This document shows, in pieces, positions 46,510-60,200 of a stretch of 64,000 bases of DNA; positions within the stretch are counted from its first letter, which is position 1, and the number at the start of each line of letters is the position of its first letter. This DNA is from Norana najaformis. Taxonomy: Eukaryota; Annelida; Clitellata; Crassiclitellata; Hormogastridae. Made by a program: the position numbers and the translations under genes. The stretch covers positions 38,478,424 through 38,542,423 of the forward strand of contig OZ029914.1 of assembly GCA_964023275.1 (NCBI GenBank). The letters are read 5' to 3'. Below the pieces are notes generated by a model. The model ran no database searches. It had not been told where the DNA came from and saw only the letters and a program-made list of their open reading frames with translations.

Positions 46510-47540
46510 AGATACCGGAAAGAATGTACTATGTTATCATTTTATGTATCCTCTTACTCACGGAGCACTATCACAGGAAGGTCACGAATTGTGAAGGTTG
46601 AGGACAAACGGATTTTACGGGTGGTGGAATTATTAAAACGACACGAAGTCATCCATACACTACCATCGCTTGGTATTAACAATTCTGCCGACAGCTCAAC
46701 TACTTTCTCCTCCAGTTGAGATCAAAAAGTTCAAAGAGATGAATGATTAGCTCATTCTCAACCTTGCATACAATTCTATAAGGAAGCACTATGATTATAA
46801 TTCAGCTGTTGTAAAATAAAAAGCAACATCCACTGTTTTTGAAACAGTCATATTGCGTTTGACAATGTTATTACAAGTAGAATAAAATATCCCTTTGGAT
46901 ATTTCATGTCTGTTTTTAGAACTAAAATATTTTGGTCAACACAAAGTTCTAACCAACGCTCAAAAGGCCAAAATCATGTGCCACTAGGCCTAATCATAGT
47001 TTTAGACTTGTAAGCAAGTTTTTTGATAGCTCGCAACTCGATAATGCTGAAAAGTAATACGGTATTTTTCTATCGCGAATAGTCTTGACTAGAGAAACTG
47101 GATCGACGTGACAGTCCCGCAAGAAGACACACGTTTACAGAAAATTATGTCAGCAGCTGCCGCTTTATCAGTGGACTAGACACGTGAACCGGATCGAGGT
47201 CAACTTTGAAGCCAGAGGAGTTGCCCAAAAGGTAGCGGAGTTACTGCTGGTGGTGGCTTTCACTGGGGCTGTGATCGAAGAGAGGTGAAAGCAATGTAAT
47301 TTTATGAAAAATCTATAATCATGAGCGCACAATTTCAATTGACGACTGAAAACAAAGATCTGCTACTTTCTGCTTAATAATGAGGTCTTTTAGCAGCCTT
47401 CTGTCGCACAACAAAGATAAAAGATAAAAATTTCTTTGATAACAAAATTCTGTATAAACACAGGCCCAGTTTAATGCAACATTTCGTGAACGCATTTGAC
47501 TTTTTCAAAGCCTTCCTTTTCGCAATATTTTAATTTGCAG
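46510..47540. other. spacer, nothing recognised
   Basis: A weak plus-strand reading near 47160-47240 (LYQWTRHVNRIEVNFEARG) resembles the C-terminal part of a LINE but is too short to assign. Confidence 0.35.
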
Positions 47541-47549
47541 AAAATACAA

Positions 47550-47880
47550 ATTGCAGAACTATTTGAACCAACCTTACCAGCTTGCACACTTGCCGCGAGG
47601 GACTCATTCATTCATTCATTTAGTAGTATACTCAGATGCAGACCAGCTCCGGAGAATTAAAACAGTTCTGAACTTTTGGAGAAATATGTATATAGCATCA
47701 CTCATTAGAAGGACACTCATAGTAAGAGGGAGCAACTCCACCTAAAGGGGCCAACTGTCAAGAAGGCCTGTTGTGTCATTTGAAACCCCGTAGCTACTGC
47801 TTTCATTATCTCTGAATTGCTATAATCCCTCACTCTGGGTGCTCAAGGGTTTTTTCCGTAAACATCACTGTTTCGTAATG
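47550..47880 (+). pseudogene. possible BEL/Pao integrase C-terminal remnant
   Basis: The reading LRRIKTVLNFWRNMYIASLI (47650-47709) resembles the K..LL.FW.RW..EYL.SL pattern at the end of BEL/Pao polyproteins, and later text (GLLCHLKP, IIPHSG) loosely fits what follows in that family. Short and broken; tentative. Confidence 0.3.
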
Positions 47881-48153
47881 CTGAATAATAATGCTGAATA
47901 CCATCATGTTCAGCAGTCATATAATTAGGCCGACGCATACAAGTGCATGAAAGCTATAATAAGTCTAGCATATTTCGTTTGTAGCCCTTGAATCAAATAT
48001 TGTGGATCAAGTGCCGGCAAACTATGTTATGTGAACTACTAGGAAGTTACTGTTGGATTAAAGTAAAGAGGGTCAGAGACATGTCAGGTTGAGATAGATG
48101 TTCTTTTGCAATAATAACAAGTAATATAAGCTTTTGTTATTTGTGTTTTTCAG

Positions 48154-48248
48154 CGGAGTCACTGAAATGATGGCAACAAAGGAACACATTGTTTATTTGT
48201 TCATGCAGGTGTTGCTAGTGTTCCAGAACAATGTGAGATCAGCACAAG
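48154..48248 (+). CDS. gene 2 exon: 5' UTR end and signal peptide
   Basis: Acceptor gtttttcag|C at 48153, donor CAAG|gtaggt. Two adjacent ATGs (48167, 48170) start 27 codons. A basic/polar start (MMATKEH) precedes a hydrophobic core (IVYLFMQVLLVF), and the exon ends RSAQ, a good cleavage context. Phase 1 end matches the following SRCR exon. The presence of an acceptor implies an upstream non-coding exon, which I cannot locate. Confidence 0.85.
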
Positions 48249-51200
48249 GTAGGTGACAATTATGAACTATATCTAAAATAAATTATTGAAGCTTGGCTTA
48301 TATACCCAGATATTTATAATACAAATTTAAAAATCATTAATTTGCTTTTTGTAGAAGATGCTAACAGATCATTTAGCATCTTCTAAAAAAAGCAATTTAA
48401 TGATTTTTAGAAAGATCATTCTAATTGTAATTAATAACTGTAATCTCAAATTTGTAGCGCCTCTTCCAGAGAAATTCCTCAGAGGCGCTCATTCCCGACA
48501 AAACACGATCGAACGGAATGGTTTTCAAACGCTGACGAAAATGCAAACTAAGCCCAAAAATCTTATATCGCAGGTTTGCTAAGAAACCCATTTCAGAAAG
48601 ATGGACCCGCCACAGCAAAGCTTCTGTGCTTCGCAATGTACCTGAAATATTACGGGCTAATTACATTTTTCTCTCGCATAGTTAAAAGATTTTCTAGTGA
48701 TTTAATAATAACTATGTATTGCAATAATAATTTGTTGTTTATTTAATTTACATTTTCAATCCCAAACACCACCCACCGTAGCTGCCACGCTGTCTCGCTG
48801 TCTAACTTTTGGATCTTGACCTGAAACCGGACCCTTTTGCCTATCGATTTTGTTTTGACTGAGCGCCTGTGAATAAGCTGGTCCCCGTTACGTGGCTCTC
48901 GCTGGGCTCTGTAGAAATCTTCATAACGATTATGAGTACGATCTCAAATTCATTAAAATTTATATGCTACGATTTGTAACACTTCAGGACACGCCAATCT
49001 GCTCAGTGTTATCGTGCTATAGCTACTTTATCGCTGGTTTTTAGTCACTCATTGATATTCTGAAATAAAAACATGTTGTAGCAATTACGAGTGATATCAC
49101 CGTGCGACTGATTAATTCGCATTCTTCCGATAGCAATCCAAATGAAGGACGATTGGAGATCTATTACAATGGAATCTGGGGAACTGTGTGCAATAGAAGA
49201 TTTACAGACGCCAGTGCCAAAGTGGCTTGTGCCACTCTCGGCTACGGGTGATTGAACCTTACCAATTAATTTAATGCGATGTGATAGCAAAGTTATGTAG
49301 TGCCTTTAAAAAACTTATTGTTTGGCAGAGAGTAAACCAATAACCTTTATCTTATCCTATGTAAGATATAACGGAAGAATAGCAAAGAATCTTTACAGCA
49401 TTCCTTACATTCTAAATGACATTTTCAGTCTGGAATCAATGAAGCGTTACAAAGCTTTTCGAAAGGTAAGACACACACAGCTTTTAGGAATGTGATTAGC
49501 AGCTATCTTTGCTTTCGGCAAGTTAATACAATACAATGCAACTTAAATTTAATGTTCCATAGAATAGTTCAAAGATGGAAATTTTCGCTAAATTTGTCAA
49601 GACAATAATAGATCAAAGTAATAACCATTACATGGCGAAACAGATTCAAAACGTATTTTATAGGCCTATTCACAAGCAATAACATATGATTGAAAGCGTT
49701 CAGATTACCTGCTACACCGTTACTTTACATATACTGTACACACAGTTGCTCTTCTTAAAAGAAGAGATCATGAAAGCTACTTAAAAACTTAAAGATTTTA
49801 TATAAAGCTTACAGTTTTTCAAATTTTTTGTTTCGGCAGTATTTCTGTGTATGCTTACGACAAGTAGAAACAAAAGATGAATGAAGATCAAATGAATAAA
49901 ATTTTTTTGAAAAGTGCCAAAAAACAGAGTTAAACCCAATATCTACGGAAACAGTTACTTTCCATTAGCTGGAAAAAAAAACAGAATTGAAGTTGCACAT
50001 GAAAGCTGTATAGATTAGCTTGCCACGACTTTTCAACCTTAGTGCTAGAGTTAGTGACCAGTATTAAGGTTTAACATGTATCAGTGTTAATTCATTTCTT
50101 TATTATGTTTTAATGTATAATTTCAATTGTTACGTTGTTAATACTTTTTCCTATACTGTGCAGTGTGCTACTGTCTTAATTCCTCAGATACATCGGTGCA
50201 TTTATCGGAAATGGTTATGGCGGTGGAAATGGTAAAATCTGGTTGTTTGATGTCAGCTGTATTGGAACCGAATATGGAAACGACAAATGTCACCACAGGG
50301 TTTGGGATTCGCACAATTGCTACCACCGTGATGATGTTTCAATCAGCTGTGGTAATATTGCTATAGAAATATTAGTAAATGTTTTAATTAAACTGCCAGT
50401 AAGTTCCATTCTGTCAGTCTTTGTATGTTTTGCATGTTACCTGTTCATGCACTGAGCTTTACTTTCACTTCTCAAAATTCCGAACTATAGGCCCGATGAG
50501 GATATGATGAGCAAATGAGCTTCGAGAAATGGATTTTGTTTCCAACAAGTGTACTTATGCCTCATTTATTCAAGAGCCACACTATTATAATTTTCATCCC
50601 AATCATCTATACACGACTATCAACAAAACGCAAACTACGGTTTCAAAATAGTATTTTTATTATGAAAACACAAAGAAGTATTTTATGTGTTGCCTAGAGT
50701 ATTTCAGTGAATTCTTAAATTGCTTTGATATAAAGTATTTTGAGTAATTAAAATAATTGTTAGGATATTTTTCACAAATTGCTTTCTAGTTAGAGACTGC
50801 GTGACATGTCTTTCAAGTACAGTGCTGCATTTCCATAAACAGCTCCTTTAATAGTACAATGATTGGCATAGCCAAGCAAATTCTGCTTCGCCCAGCGTTG
50901 TTTGAAAGTCTTGCATTGCAACGGTGTAACTGTATGTGGGCCACTTGCAAAGACAGACTGACAAAGTTACCTAAATTGGACGCTTGAGAGAGACACGCAT
51001 CATCGTTAGCAGTGACTGTCTCCTCACTGCATTGTAGTTTCAGCGTTGGTGATGTAACATTTGTTGGTCGGCATCAACACCTGTTTAGTGTACTGTTAAC
51101 CCCACAGAAATGTCATATGTAGGACATATGACAATATTTCTATATGGGCTTTACACGTCCTGCATGTGGCATCATATGTGATGCATGAGACTCGGTCCAG

Positions 51201-54200
51201 GCGACATGGTCAACTATCAACATGTATATTCGTGACATACGCAGAATTAGGCATTATGTCCCCTTGTCTTCCAGAATATCCTTAGCTAACGCATTGATCT
51301 CCAGTCGGCTTGACTATTGTAACCCCATTCTTGTTGGTATCACAAAGTCAAACATGTAGAAACTCCGAAAAGTTCAGAACTCCTTGGCTAGAGCCATAAC
51401 AAATACTTTTAAATATGAGCATATAACCCCTGTGCTTAAATCTTTGCATTGGCTTCCTCTTCAGCCAAGCATTTGTTTCAAATTAGGACTTACAGTTTAT
51501 AAAACATTGAACTATGGCCAACCAAAATACTTAAAATCAGTCCTTATTCCCAAGACTCACCATTATTTTGCAAGGTCATTTGATTGTCTTTCTCTAGTCA
51601 TACCTTGGACTAGAACTGTTGTGGGTAAACGGGCTTTTTCGGTTGCTGGACCTAAATTTTGGAACTCCCTCCCTGTGTCTGTTCGTTCTGCTGAATCGCT
51701 TTTGTCTTTTCGTTCTCAACTTAAAACTTACCTTTTTAAAATTGCTCATCCACCATAGGCTGCCTTTCTATCGTGTGGACTAACCATCTGGATATCGACC
51801 TGATTGTGGCTTGATTTTGGTGTGCCATCGGTTGATGCCTTGTGCATTAGACACCGGCGCATTAGAAGTTGCTTATTATTATTATTATTATTATATATCT
51901 AACATAACATTCTTGTCAAAAATTATTGAAAATATTTTTTGCTAATCAACGCATACTGCTTGTGGATTCTAACAATTTGCTGCAGGTCAGTCAGTCAGGT
52001 TTTTAGGAAAAACCACTTAATAGAGTCTTTCTTCTTGGTTCTCCTACTTTCAGATATACATGACGTCGTAGCGTGGGTCAATTTTACCCTTTTGATTCTG
52101 TTTCATGCTAGAGCGGGCCTTGACACGGTCGATCACGATATTCTTATTCGCCGAGTATCCATCTCATTCGGTATATCTGACAAGCCGCTTGACTGGTCTC
52201 GCTGGTTGTTGCATGGAAGCACGTCCTGATCATTGATTCACTCGATCCTGCTGGTCTGCCACTCCCTGGGGCCTGCCGCAAAAGCTCTGTTCTTGGCCCA
52301 AAAGATCTACATATTGTGCACTGCAGATAATAGAACTTCTCTGGCCTTCATAATGTGTTTTGAGCCAATTGTATGCTGATGATATTCAGACTTATCTGCA
52401 TTGCCCGGCATCTGATGACCTAACTGCAGTGACCATAATCCAACGGGATATAGGGGCCATAGATGATTCGATATCGCTCAAGCAGTTGCGCCTCACTGCA
52501 TTCAAAACGCAGTTTATATGGCTGGGTATACCGCTGTGTTGTTTTAACCTAACTTGTAGACCTAATGTCACTACTGCAGTATTTATTCTCACAAAGATTG
52601 ATACTTTTTCTTGTGTTCGTTTAAATGTTGTGAAGCTTCACTGTATCATTTACTTATTTATTTAAATCAAGCACACAGGAATATATGATGCTTAGTCTGG
52701 ATTGCTCCTTGCATGACAGGATAAAGCAGCAAACACCTGAAGTCAATAGAACTTTAAGAGCTGCTTATTTATTATTATTTATTCATTAAAAGCATACAAT
52801 CCTAAATTTAATGCTCCCTTCTACGGGAAGCCAGTTAATTTACGAAGGCAATCTAATGCAGGTTGATGAAGAAGAATAGCAAGTAACAAAACCGAACAGA
52901 GAGTTCTGAATTTTGTGGCGCTTTTTTACATTGAAAGAGGATAATACTATACTGTATAGAACCGTATTTGTGTAGTCTTATTGAGAATCATGATGTGCAC
53001 AAGAAATCTGTTTTATCCACGTCATCTTTCAGAGAAAGCCAGATGTAATGAAATGCTCCGATATCTTAGAAGCAAGACTTGCAAATGGAAGGTGCATATG
53101 GAGTCATAGTTAGCGAATTGTGAATGGCGACATAGAGTTTTAATTTAGTCAGAAAATGGGATTTTGGTTCCTGCAAGTGAACATGTGAATGAAAAGAGAA
53201 AGACTGCAAACGTCGATGAGTTGTAAAAAGAATTGTCTCTGACTTATCAGAGTTGATCTTAAGGTCTTTAAAGCGGAACCAAAATGTGAAAAGAGGACAA
53301 GCTGAGTTCGAATTCATTGTTTGGTGAGGGATCTTTAACACATACAGGTTATTTGTTCCATATGTAATTAATTTTTAGGCCATGTGTTATAAATTGTTAG
53401 GCTAGGAAACTTTAAAAGTTTGCACGATTTAATGAGCAGCCTTAATTTTTTGAACCTGTTGTATGTGTCAGCAGAACTGAGTATTATTAAAAAGTAAGCT
53501 AGTAAGACTTTAAGCAGTCATAACACAACTTATTGTCAAATCTTCGCAGTTAGTTTAATAAAACAAAGTTCAGAATTTACTGCTAGAGAGTGCAAAGATC
53601 TGTGAGGCCAGTTGATTCAGAGCAATGGAGTAATGAAATGGTTTTTTCTTAAAATTCGACTGACCACTTCGTTCTCATAAGTGGATTTTTTATATAGCAT
53701 TCATAAACTCTAATAGATGAGGAAATGACAGTGCATAACCATTTAGTATGCAATAGAGTGATGTTCTTCTAGGAACTTCAATTGTCAAAAATAAAAAGTT
53801 AATACGTAGCAATGCAAATCTGACTTAGACGTCAAACTTGTGAAATGACCTGTAAGAAGCTTAAAACAAAGCAGTTATTATATGCAGTGAAAAGCCTAAT
53901 TAAAGATATTATATAAGCACTGTATAAAAATATCTGCAAGTATACAAAATTATTTTGAAAAAATATTTTCAAAGTAATAGGCGTTGTCACGATTTACGTG
54001 AGATGGTGAGTTATACTCTAGGCCTAACTAGCCAGGGAAGTTGTGAGCGGTGGCGAGATAAGAAATATTTCAATGAACACAACACCGACGTTTATACTTA
54101 TATTAACACACTTAACATATATACACACTAGAGTTATATTTACAGTACGTCTTTACGTTACCTAACATCCCGTCGATATCCGTGCCCTTCCCAGGTCCCC

Positions 54201-57200
54201 CCAACCCCAACTGGTTAAAACTCACGGTTCCGTGGTGGGGTGAGTCCTGAGCGGAGCGAGGCGACAGTTTCTTTGTCGTGCGTTTTCACCAACCGTTTCA
54301 TGACTCTCCACGTAGACGGGTGAAAGAAGCGGCCTGTCCTTGACACGTCCTTGCCACCGGCGGCGTCCTGAAGCGAACGACCAAACGTCCTTCAGCGACA
54401 ACTGACCCCGTTCTTCTACGAAGTCTCGTTCGTTCTGCAGCGTCTCTTTCTTCTGCGTATCTTTCGTTCGTTCTTGACGGACAACACGTTCTTCTACGAA
54501 GAATCTTTCGTTTCACGACGGACGACTCGTTCTTCTACGAAGACTCTTTCGTTCCACAACCGGACGACTCGTTCTTCTACGAAGACTCTTTCGTTCCACA
54601 ACCGGACGACTCGTTCTTCTAGAAGACTCTTTCGTTCCACAACCGGATGACTCGATCTTCTACGAAGACTCTTTCGTTCCACAACCGGACGACACGTTCT
54701 TCTAGAAGACTCTTTCGTTCCACAACCGGATGACTCGTTCTTCTACGAAGACTCTTTCGTTCCACGACGTTTCGTTCCTCTCCGAAGACTCGCGTTTCGC
54801 GACACTTCGTTCTTCTCCGAAGACTGAACTGAACTCCTTTGTTCGCACATCTCGTCTTTATCCTCCTCTCTTCGTCGGTCGACGTCATGCCCGTCCCATG
54901 ACCCCTTGGACCCCACGGGCATCAACCGACCATCGACATGTATATTTATAGCCTATAGTCACTTATACAGTAGGCCCTAGGTATTATTATCAATAGATAA
55001 ATTGGACGAAGCGTTAGTCTGTAAATCAGGGCAATTCGTGACAGGCGTATACTATTCTGTATTTTAAAAATGGATTTTAACTCTGTAATTACTACTGGGG
55101 TCAAAATGACCCCAAACGATTTAGCATCCATCACAGAGAGGTCTTACATAACATGCATCTTTTTCATGAATTTATTTGACTTTATAGATATAACCATTCT
55201 TTGCAAAATCCTGGATTTTTGGTACCAAGTATGATCACCAGGTGGCTTACCTTATGATGTGCAACACTGAGTGCCGATGGGGTCACTCTGACCTCAAATT
55301 AAGATACTAAATACGAACCATACTTACCTAATAAAATTATTATGAATATACAAATATAAATGCCATTTGAATAAAAAAAAATTCCCATTACCAGAGAAAG
55401 AAGATAAATTGTATCTGCCTAGCAACATTATATACACCGCAAAGTATGTATGTCCATAAGTCAAAAATCGCCGTATTGTGCTTATTTATTGTGATAATTG
55501 CTACACTTATGTATTTTGAGATAGCTAAACGTAAGTGTTCAGAGCATGAAGTTTCGAAGAAGAGTTGGATTGCGAAGAAGAAGACAAATCTGAGAGTTCA
55601 AGTGAAGACGTAGACGACCACCAACCAAAACCTCCAAGCACTCTGAAAGTGGTACTGAAGAAAGATCAACCAGTGGCCATAGTTAATCAGGTACCGTGGA
55701 ATCCATTTCAAAACGTACTGCAACAGTCAAACGAAAGAGACGAGATGGACCGTGCTGGGCGGAATATGGAAACTGGTTGACGTGGGCGGTCACAGGCCAA
55801 TACATGTTTAGGATGCGGGCCATGCAACTGGCAAGACTCGAAGGAAGGTTCGCAATCCCCAGCAGCCAGAAACAGTAGATATGAATGCCATCAACCAGAC
55901 GAACGTTAGAAGATGGTGGACTGAAAGAAGAGTTTGCTTGTGAGTCCTGCGCATCAAGGGTCGCTGGCGAACACAAGTCTCCTGTCAGGATATGGTGGCG
56001 AGCGGTGCTGTTGACGTGGCTTTATCTTCCGGGGACTTTAGGCCTTTAACAGCACGCGGGTTCTTGAATGGATCAGTCCGACCGTACAGAGATGTAACCA
56101 CGATTACTTCTTTCACCCGTATATTACAACTACATTATGTACACCGTATATACAGCAAATTCAGCAAAATCAGTCTTTCGATTCGCATTGGTCTGTAGAT
56201 CTAGCGTGGCTGTTTAAGAGATGCAATAGTATTTTATTTCTGCTCTCCAGACTTAACGCCTCTTTGACCGTTACTTAGCGAATGCCTTATTCGCTTCGCA
56301 CCCTTCCTTAACTTTCTCCTTCGTCTGTCAATCATCCAACTTCTTCCTTTCGCCATCCGATCAGCGTCCCTCTGTTCCGCCTCTCTCTCAGTCTCTCTCT
56401 CTCTCTCTGTTTCTCTCTGTCTCTCTCATTAACCTCCACCTGTCAATCGCGAGCGTCCTATCCGCCTCTCGTTAATGACATCCTCGCCTAACTGTTCTCC
56501 AGTGTTCCGTACGAATTAATTACACAAATACGTAAGCTAAATTATCCGACATAATACAGTCCACAATATGCAAAAACTAAAACCCTCATTGTTTTTACAA
56601 CTTTTCACTACAGATGGGAAAAGCGTATGACATAAATGGCCTGTCAAGGAAACAACAGGACGACAGAAAGCTGCAAATATAATGCACAAAACTCCAGGGC
56701 AAACAAGATACGCCGTTCGAAATGTTGATAGTCCTCTCACAGCTTTCTAGCTATTCATGAGAAATCCTGTTTTGAAAGAGATCATGAAATGGATGAATAA
56801 AGAAGGCAATCGCGTCTATGGAAATCATGAAATGAATTAATAGAAGGCAATCGCGTCTATGGAAAAAGCTTTACCGATGATACTTATATCTTGGACGGCG
56901 TATACGCGTCCCGAAATGAAGCAATACAGCATCTGTCGAACGTGCTAGATGGTCATCCGATATTCAATAAGTGTATAGCGAGAAATAGTTTTAAAAATAG
57001 CATGTGCCATGAGATTCAATGACGAAGCAAGCAGAAGGGAACACCGAGATACAGACAAGCTGGCACCCATCAGAAAAGTATTCGACACTTGGGAGACGAC
57101 CCTACCGGATTCCTTTGTTCCAGAAGAGAATGTGACTGTCGATGAACAATTACTGACTTACTGTGGTGGTTTGCAGCTCAAGCAATACAATCCTGTCCTG

Positions 57201-60200
57201 AATCTCCTCCTCTTTCCCTTATCTATCTTGCCGCTCCAATTTCAGACAGCATCCAGATTAGCCGCCTGACTACCTGCCTGACTCATGGATCTTAACCTGG
57301 AGCCTTTTCTGACCCTCTTGCCTAACGAATTTGTTTTGACCGATCGTCTGTGAATAAGCTGGTTCCCGCGAGTTAACTTTCGTTGGGCACTGTAGAAATC
57401 TCGAGTTTAAAATAATTACGATTACGATTAGTGACCCAGACAAGTGTGGCATCAAGTTATGAAAGTTCGCTGATAGCACCAAATTATAATACCTATCATC
57501 TGAAGTGTCGTACTTGCATTATTTCATTGCACTTAAAGGACTAATAGGACAGTACAGGTCTACAGATACATCGGAAAGGACGCTATTCCAACTTGAAAGG
57601 AAAAAAACAGAATTTTACGTTTACTAATGCTTCAAAGCGCAAAATTGTGATGGGGTTATTTTGACCGCAATGGTACTTAGTTGATGCAAAAAACAATTTT
57701 GGTCATTCGAGTGTTAAAGTATTTTGAACACCACTGGAGATAACGTCTGCGTTAGCTATATGGATTTCTAATGAGCATAGAACCTTCTTGTAAATTGAAT
57801 AATGGAATGGTTTTATCTTTAAAAATACGGAGTAATGGAGTAATGAAATGGTTTTTTCTTAAAATTCGACTGAACACTTCTTTCTCATAAGTGGAATTTT
57901 TAATATAACATTCATAAAATCTAATAGCTGAGGAAATGACGGAGCATCACCATTTGGTATGCAATAGTGTGATGTTCTTTTAGGAACTTCCGGCGATTTT
58001 GCCATCCGACTTGTCAATTCGCTGTCTCCAGCCAGCAATCCAAAGGAAGGAAGATTAGAAATTTTTTACGAAGGAGTCTGGGGCACTGTTTGCAATAACA
58101 GCTTCACCAATAGCAACGCCAGAGTCGTATGCGCCAGTCTGGGCTTTGGGCAAGCTCGGTTCTTTTGTTTATCTTATATTCATGTTTCTGCAAAATGATT
58201 TATTCATAATTTTATGACAGTGGATTCCTAGTCCAATTCACTAGAGCTCATTTGTAAAAATTAGACGCTATCTTGTGTCAGAAATCAAGTCATTTTATTA
58301 TGATCAAACAAGAAGCGCCAATGCAATAATGTTCAAAACGTCAGTCGATGGTCGCAGCTAAACTAAATAGACGTGAATGTCAAATTTTAAGGTGAGTACG
58401 GTCACAATCCAAGAAGAAAATCCGAAAAGATGCGGAAACGAGTCAAGGATCAAACTGATTTTAGTTGCTTTCTGAAGGCCAACACAGATTCTAAATGGCT
58501 AACGTTTCCCGGAAAAGGGTTCCACAGGCAAGGGACGGTGATGGAAAAGACGCGCCCGCCAAGAGCTTTCCTTTTCCAATCATTAAATCGTTCAATTAAA
58601 GCAGTCCGAGGACTTGGCCGAGAAGAGATAAGTCTTGGGAATTAGCATCGAGTGACGATAGCCAGTGTAGAGCTTTAAACCTTGTTGGAGATTAGCGCCG
58701 TCTTTTAAGTCGTTCTCTTTTCTATGGAGAGTCTGTGCAGCGGTCTTCTTATCGGTGATATATAGGCTTACATTCGTACTCTGACATTTCAGAGTTAGCT
58801 CTGCACAAGGCGTTTTGGAATATTTAAAGCTTCATCAAGATAGACTTTGAAAGCGAGTTGCAGTAGTCAAGATAGCTTAAGGGCAGGTCATTAGCCAAGC
58901 AAAACAAAGCTGAAAAGTGAACATAGTGCCACTGATGTCCATTGTATAATTTCATCCATACTTTTGGTAAATAATAATAGTAGTGATTGCAAGAGATTGT
59001 TATGGTGCCTGCAAATGCACAGTGCTAGTTATCTAAAAAGCACGTATTTAGATATGTTAGATAATGATATGTGCAGCGCTTTCGCGAGTTGCCTAAAAGA
59101 CGCTATATTATTGATTTGATACATACTTATTTACATTCATTGAAGCAATAGTAATAAACACAAAACATTATCGGATGGCTCTTTAAAATTAAGTCAGTTC
59201 ATTTTCTTGGTCAAGTTGAAAAGAGAGACAGAACAGTTTATGAACAGGGCCGTCAGAGATCTACATACTGATTCAAGGATTGAATTTAAATTTTATGGTT
59301 GACTATAACACAATGTTTAAATTTATCTGAAATCAGATTAACATTGATTGTTTGATATATTTGTGGTTATACGAATAACTTCTTGTTACCTGTGTGTTCA
59401 AATAGATATGTTGGTGCATTCATCAATAATCGTCATGGCAGTGGAGCTGGTCAAATCTGGTTGGATAACGTTGTATGTGTTGGAACTGAACTGAGCATAG
59501 ACAAATGCTCGCATAATTCTTGGGGTTCACACAGTTGCGGCCACTCCCGAGATGTCTCGATTAGTTGTGGTAAGCAGAGAAGCTTTTGGGTCTATATGAT
59601 CTTTGATGTTTAAAAAAAAAAACTACAACATATGTCGTTTTCGTTTAACAGGGGATCAAGCTCTGCTATCAAATTTTTCAAAAGTTATAGGTCGCTATTA
59701 TAGAAAAATCTCTTAAGCTGAGATATTCAAAAGAAGTAAACTGACAAGCAAATCAAATAGGATTTAAAGAAACATTCATATTATAGCACGTTTTCATCTT
59801 CTAGAGTCTATATTGTCGACTGTGCATACCATTCTGGCAGGTCTTCAATGAAAAGGTCTCCAATAAAATTAACTATGCCTACTCTATTCTGTTGTCCAAT
59901 GCACAAAGATAATTCTACATGGCTTTAATTCATAGAAATTTATGAAGAAGAAACAAAAACCGAGGAAGATTTTGTTGAAAATCCATTGGACGATATAATT
60001 TATTAGGTCTATATGGGTAGGTGTTGCGGTCCACATTGCAGAATAAACTCTTGAATCCTCTTACACCTAAACCACCGACTGTCTGTTACGCTCTACTGAC
60101 TACTGACTCTGAAGACTACTCTCTTCAAACTAACTTCCTAACCTATTGGTTTCTTTCCATCCCTTGATCCCGAATGTTCCAATATTATATAAAGAAATCA

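Larger units (their letters stand above)
55081..57713 (+). mobile_element. piggyBac-family remnant, copy B
   Basis: Plus-strand relative of copy A. Possible outer limits are TTAA at 55077-55080 and 57714-57717. A second left-end-like sequence, CACTGAGTGCCGATGGGGTC, starts at 55265, and a right-end-like gcaatggtacttag lies at 57669-57682. The palindrome-like GGGGTCAAAATGACCCC is at 55098-55114. A LINE tail (57240-57425) has cut into it and the C-terminal half of the transposase is missing. The ends are therefore uncertain. Confidence 0.7.

Noticed and set aside
54298..54888. Long overlapping minus-strand frames rich in NERVFVEERVVRLW-type repeats
   Set aside because: They are translations of the 41/42-bp minisatellite in a solo LTR; there is no start, splice or domain context.
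58430..58645. Open frame on the plus strand of 71 codons
   Set aside because: Antisense of a CR1/L2 LINE C-terminus, which is recognisable on the minus strand.
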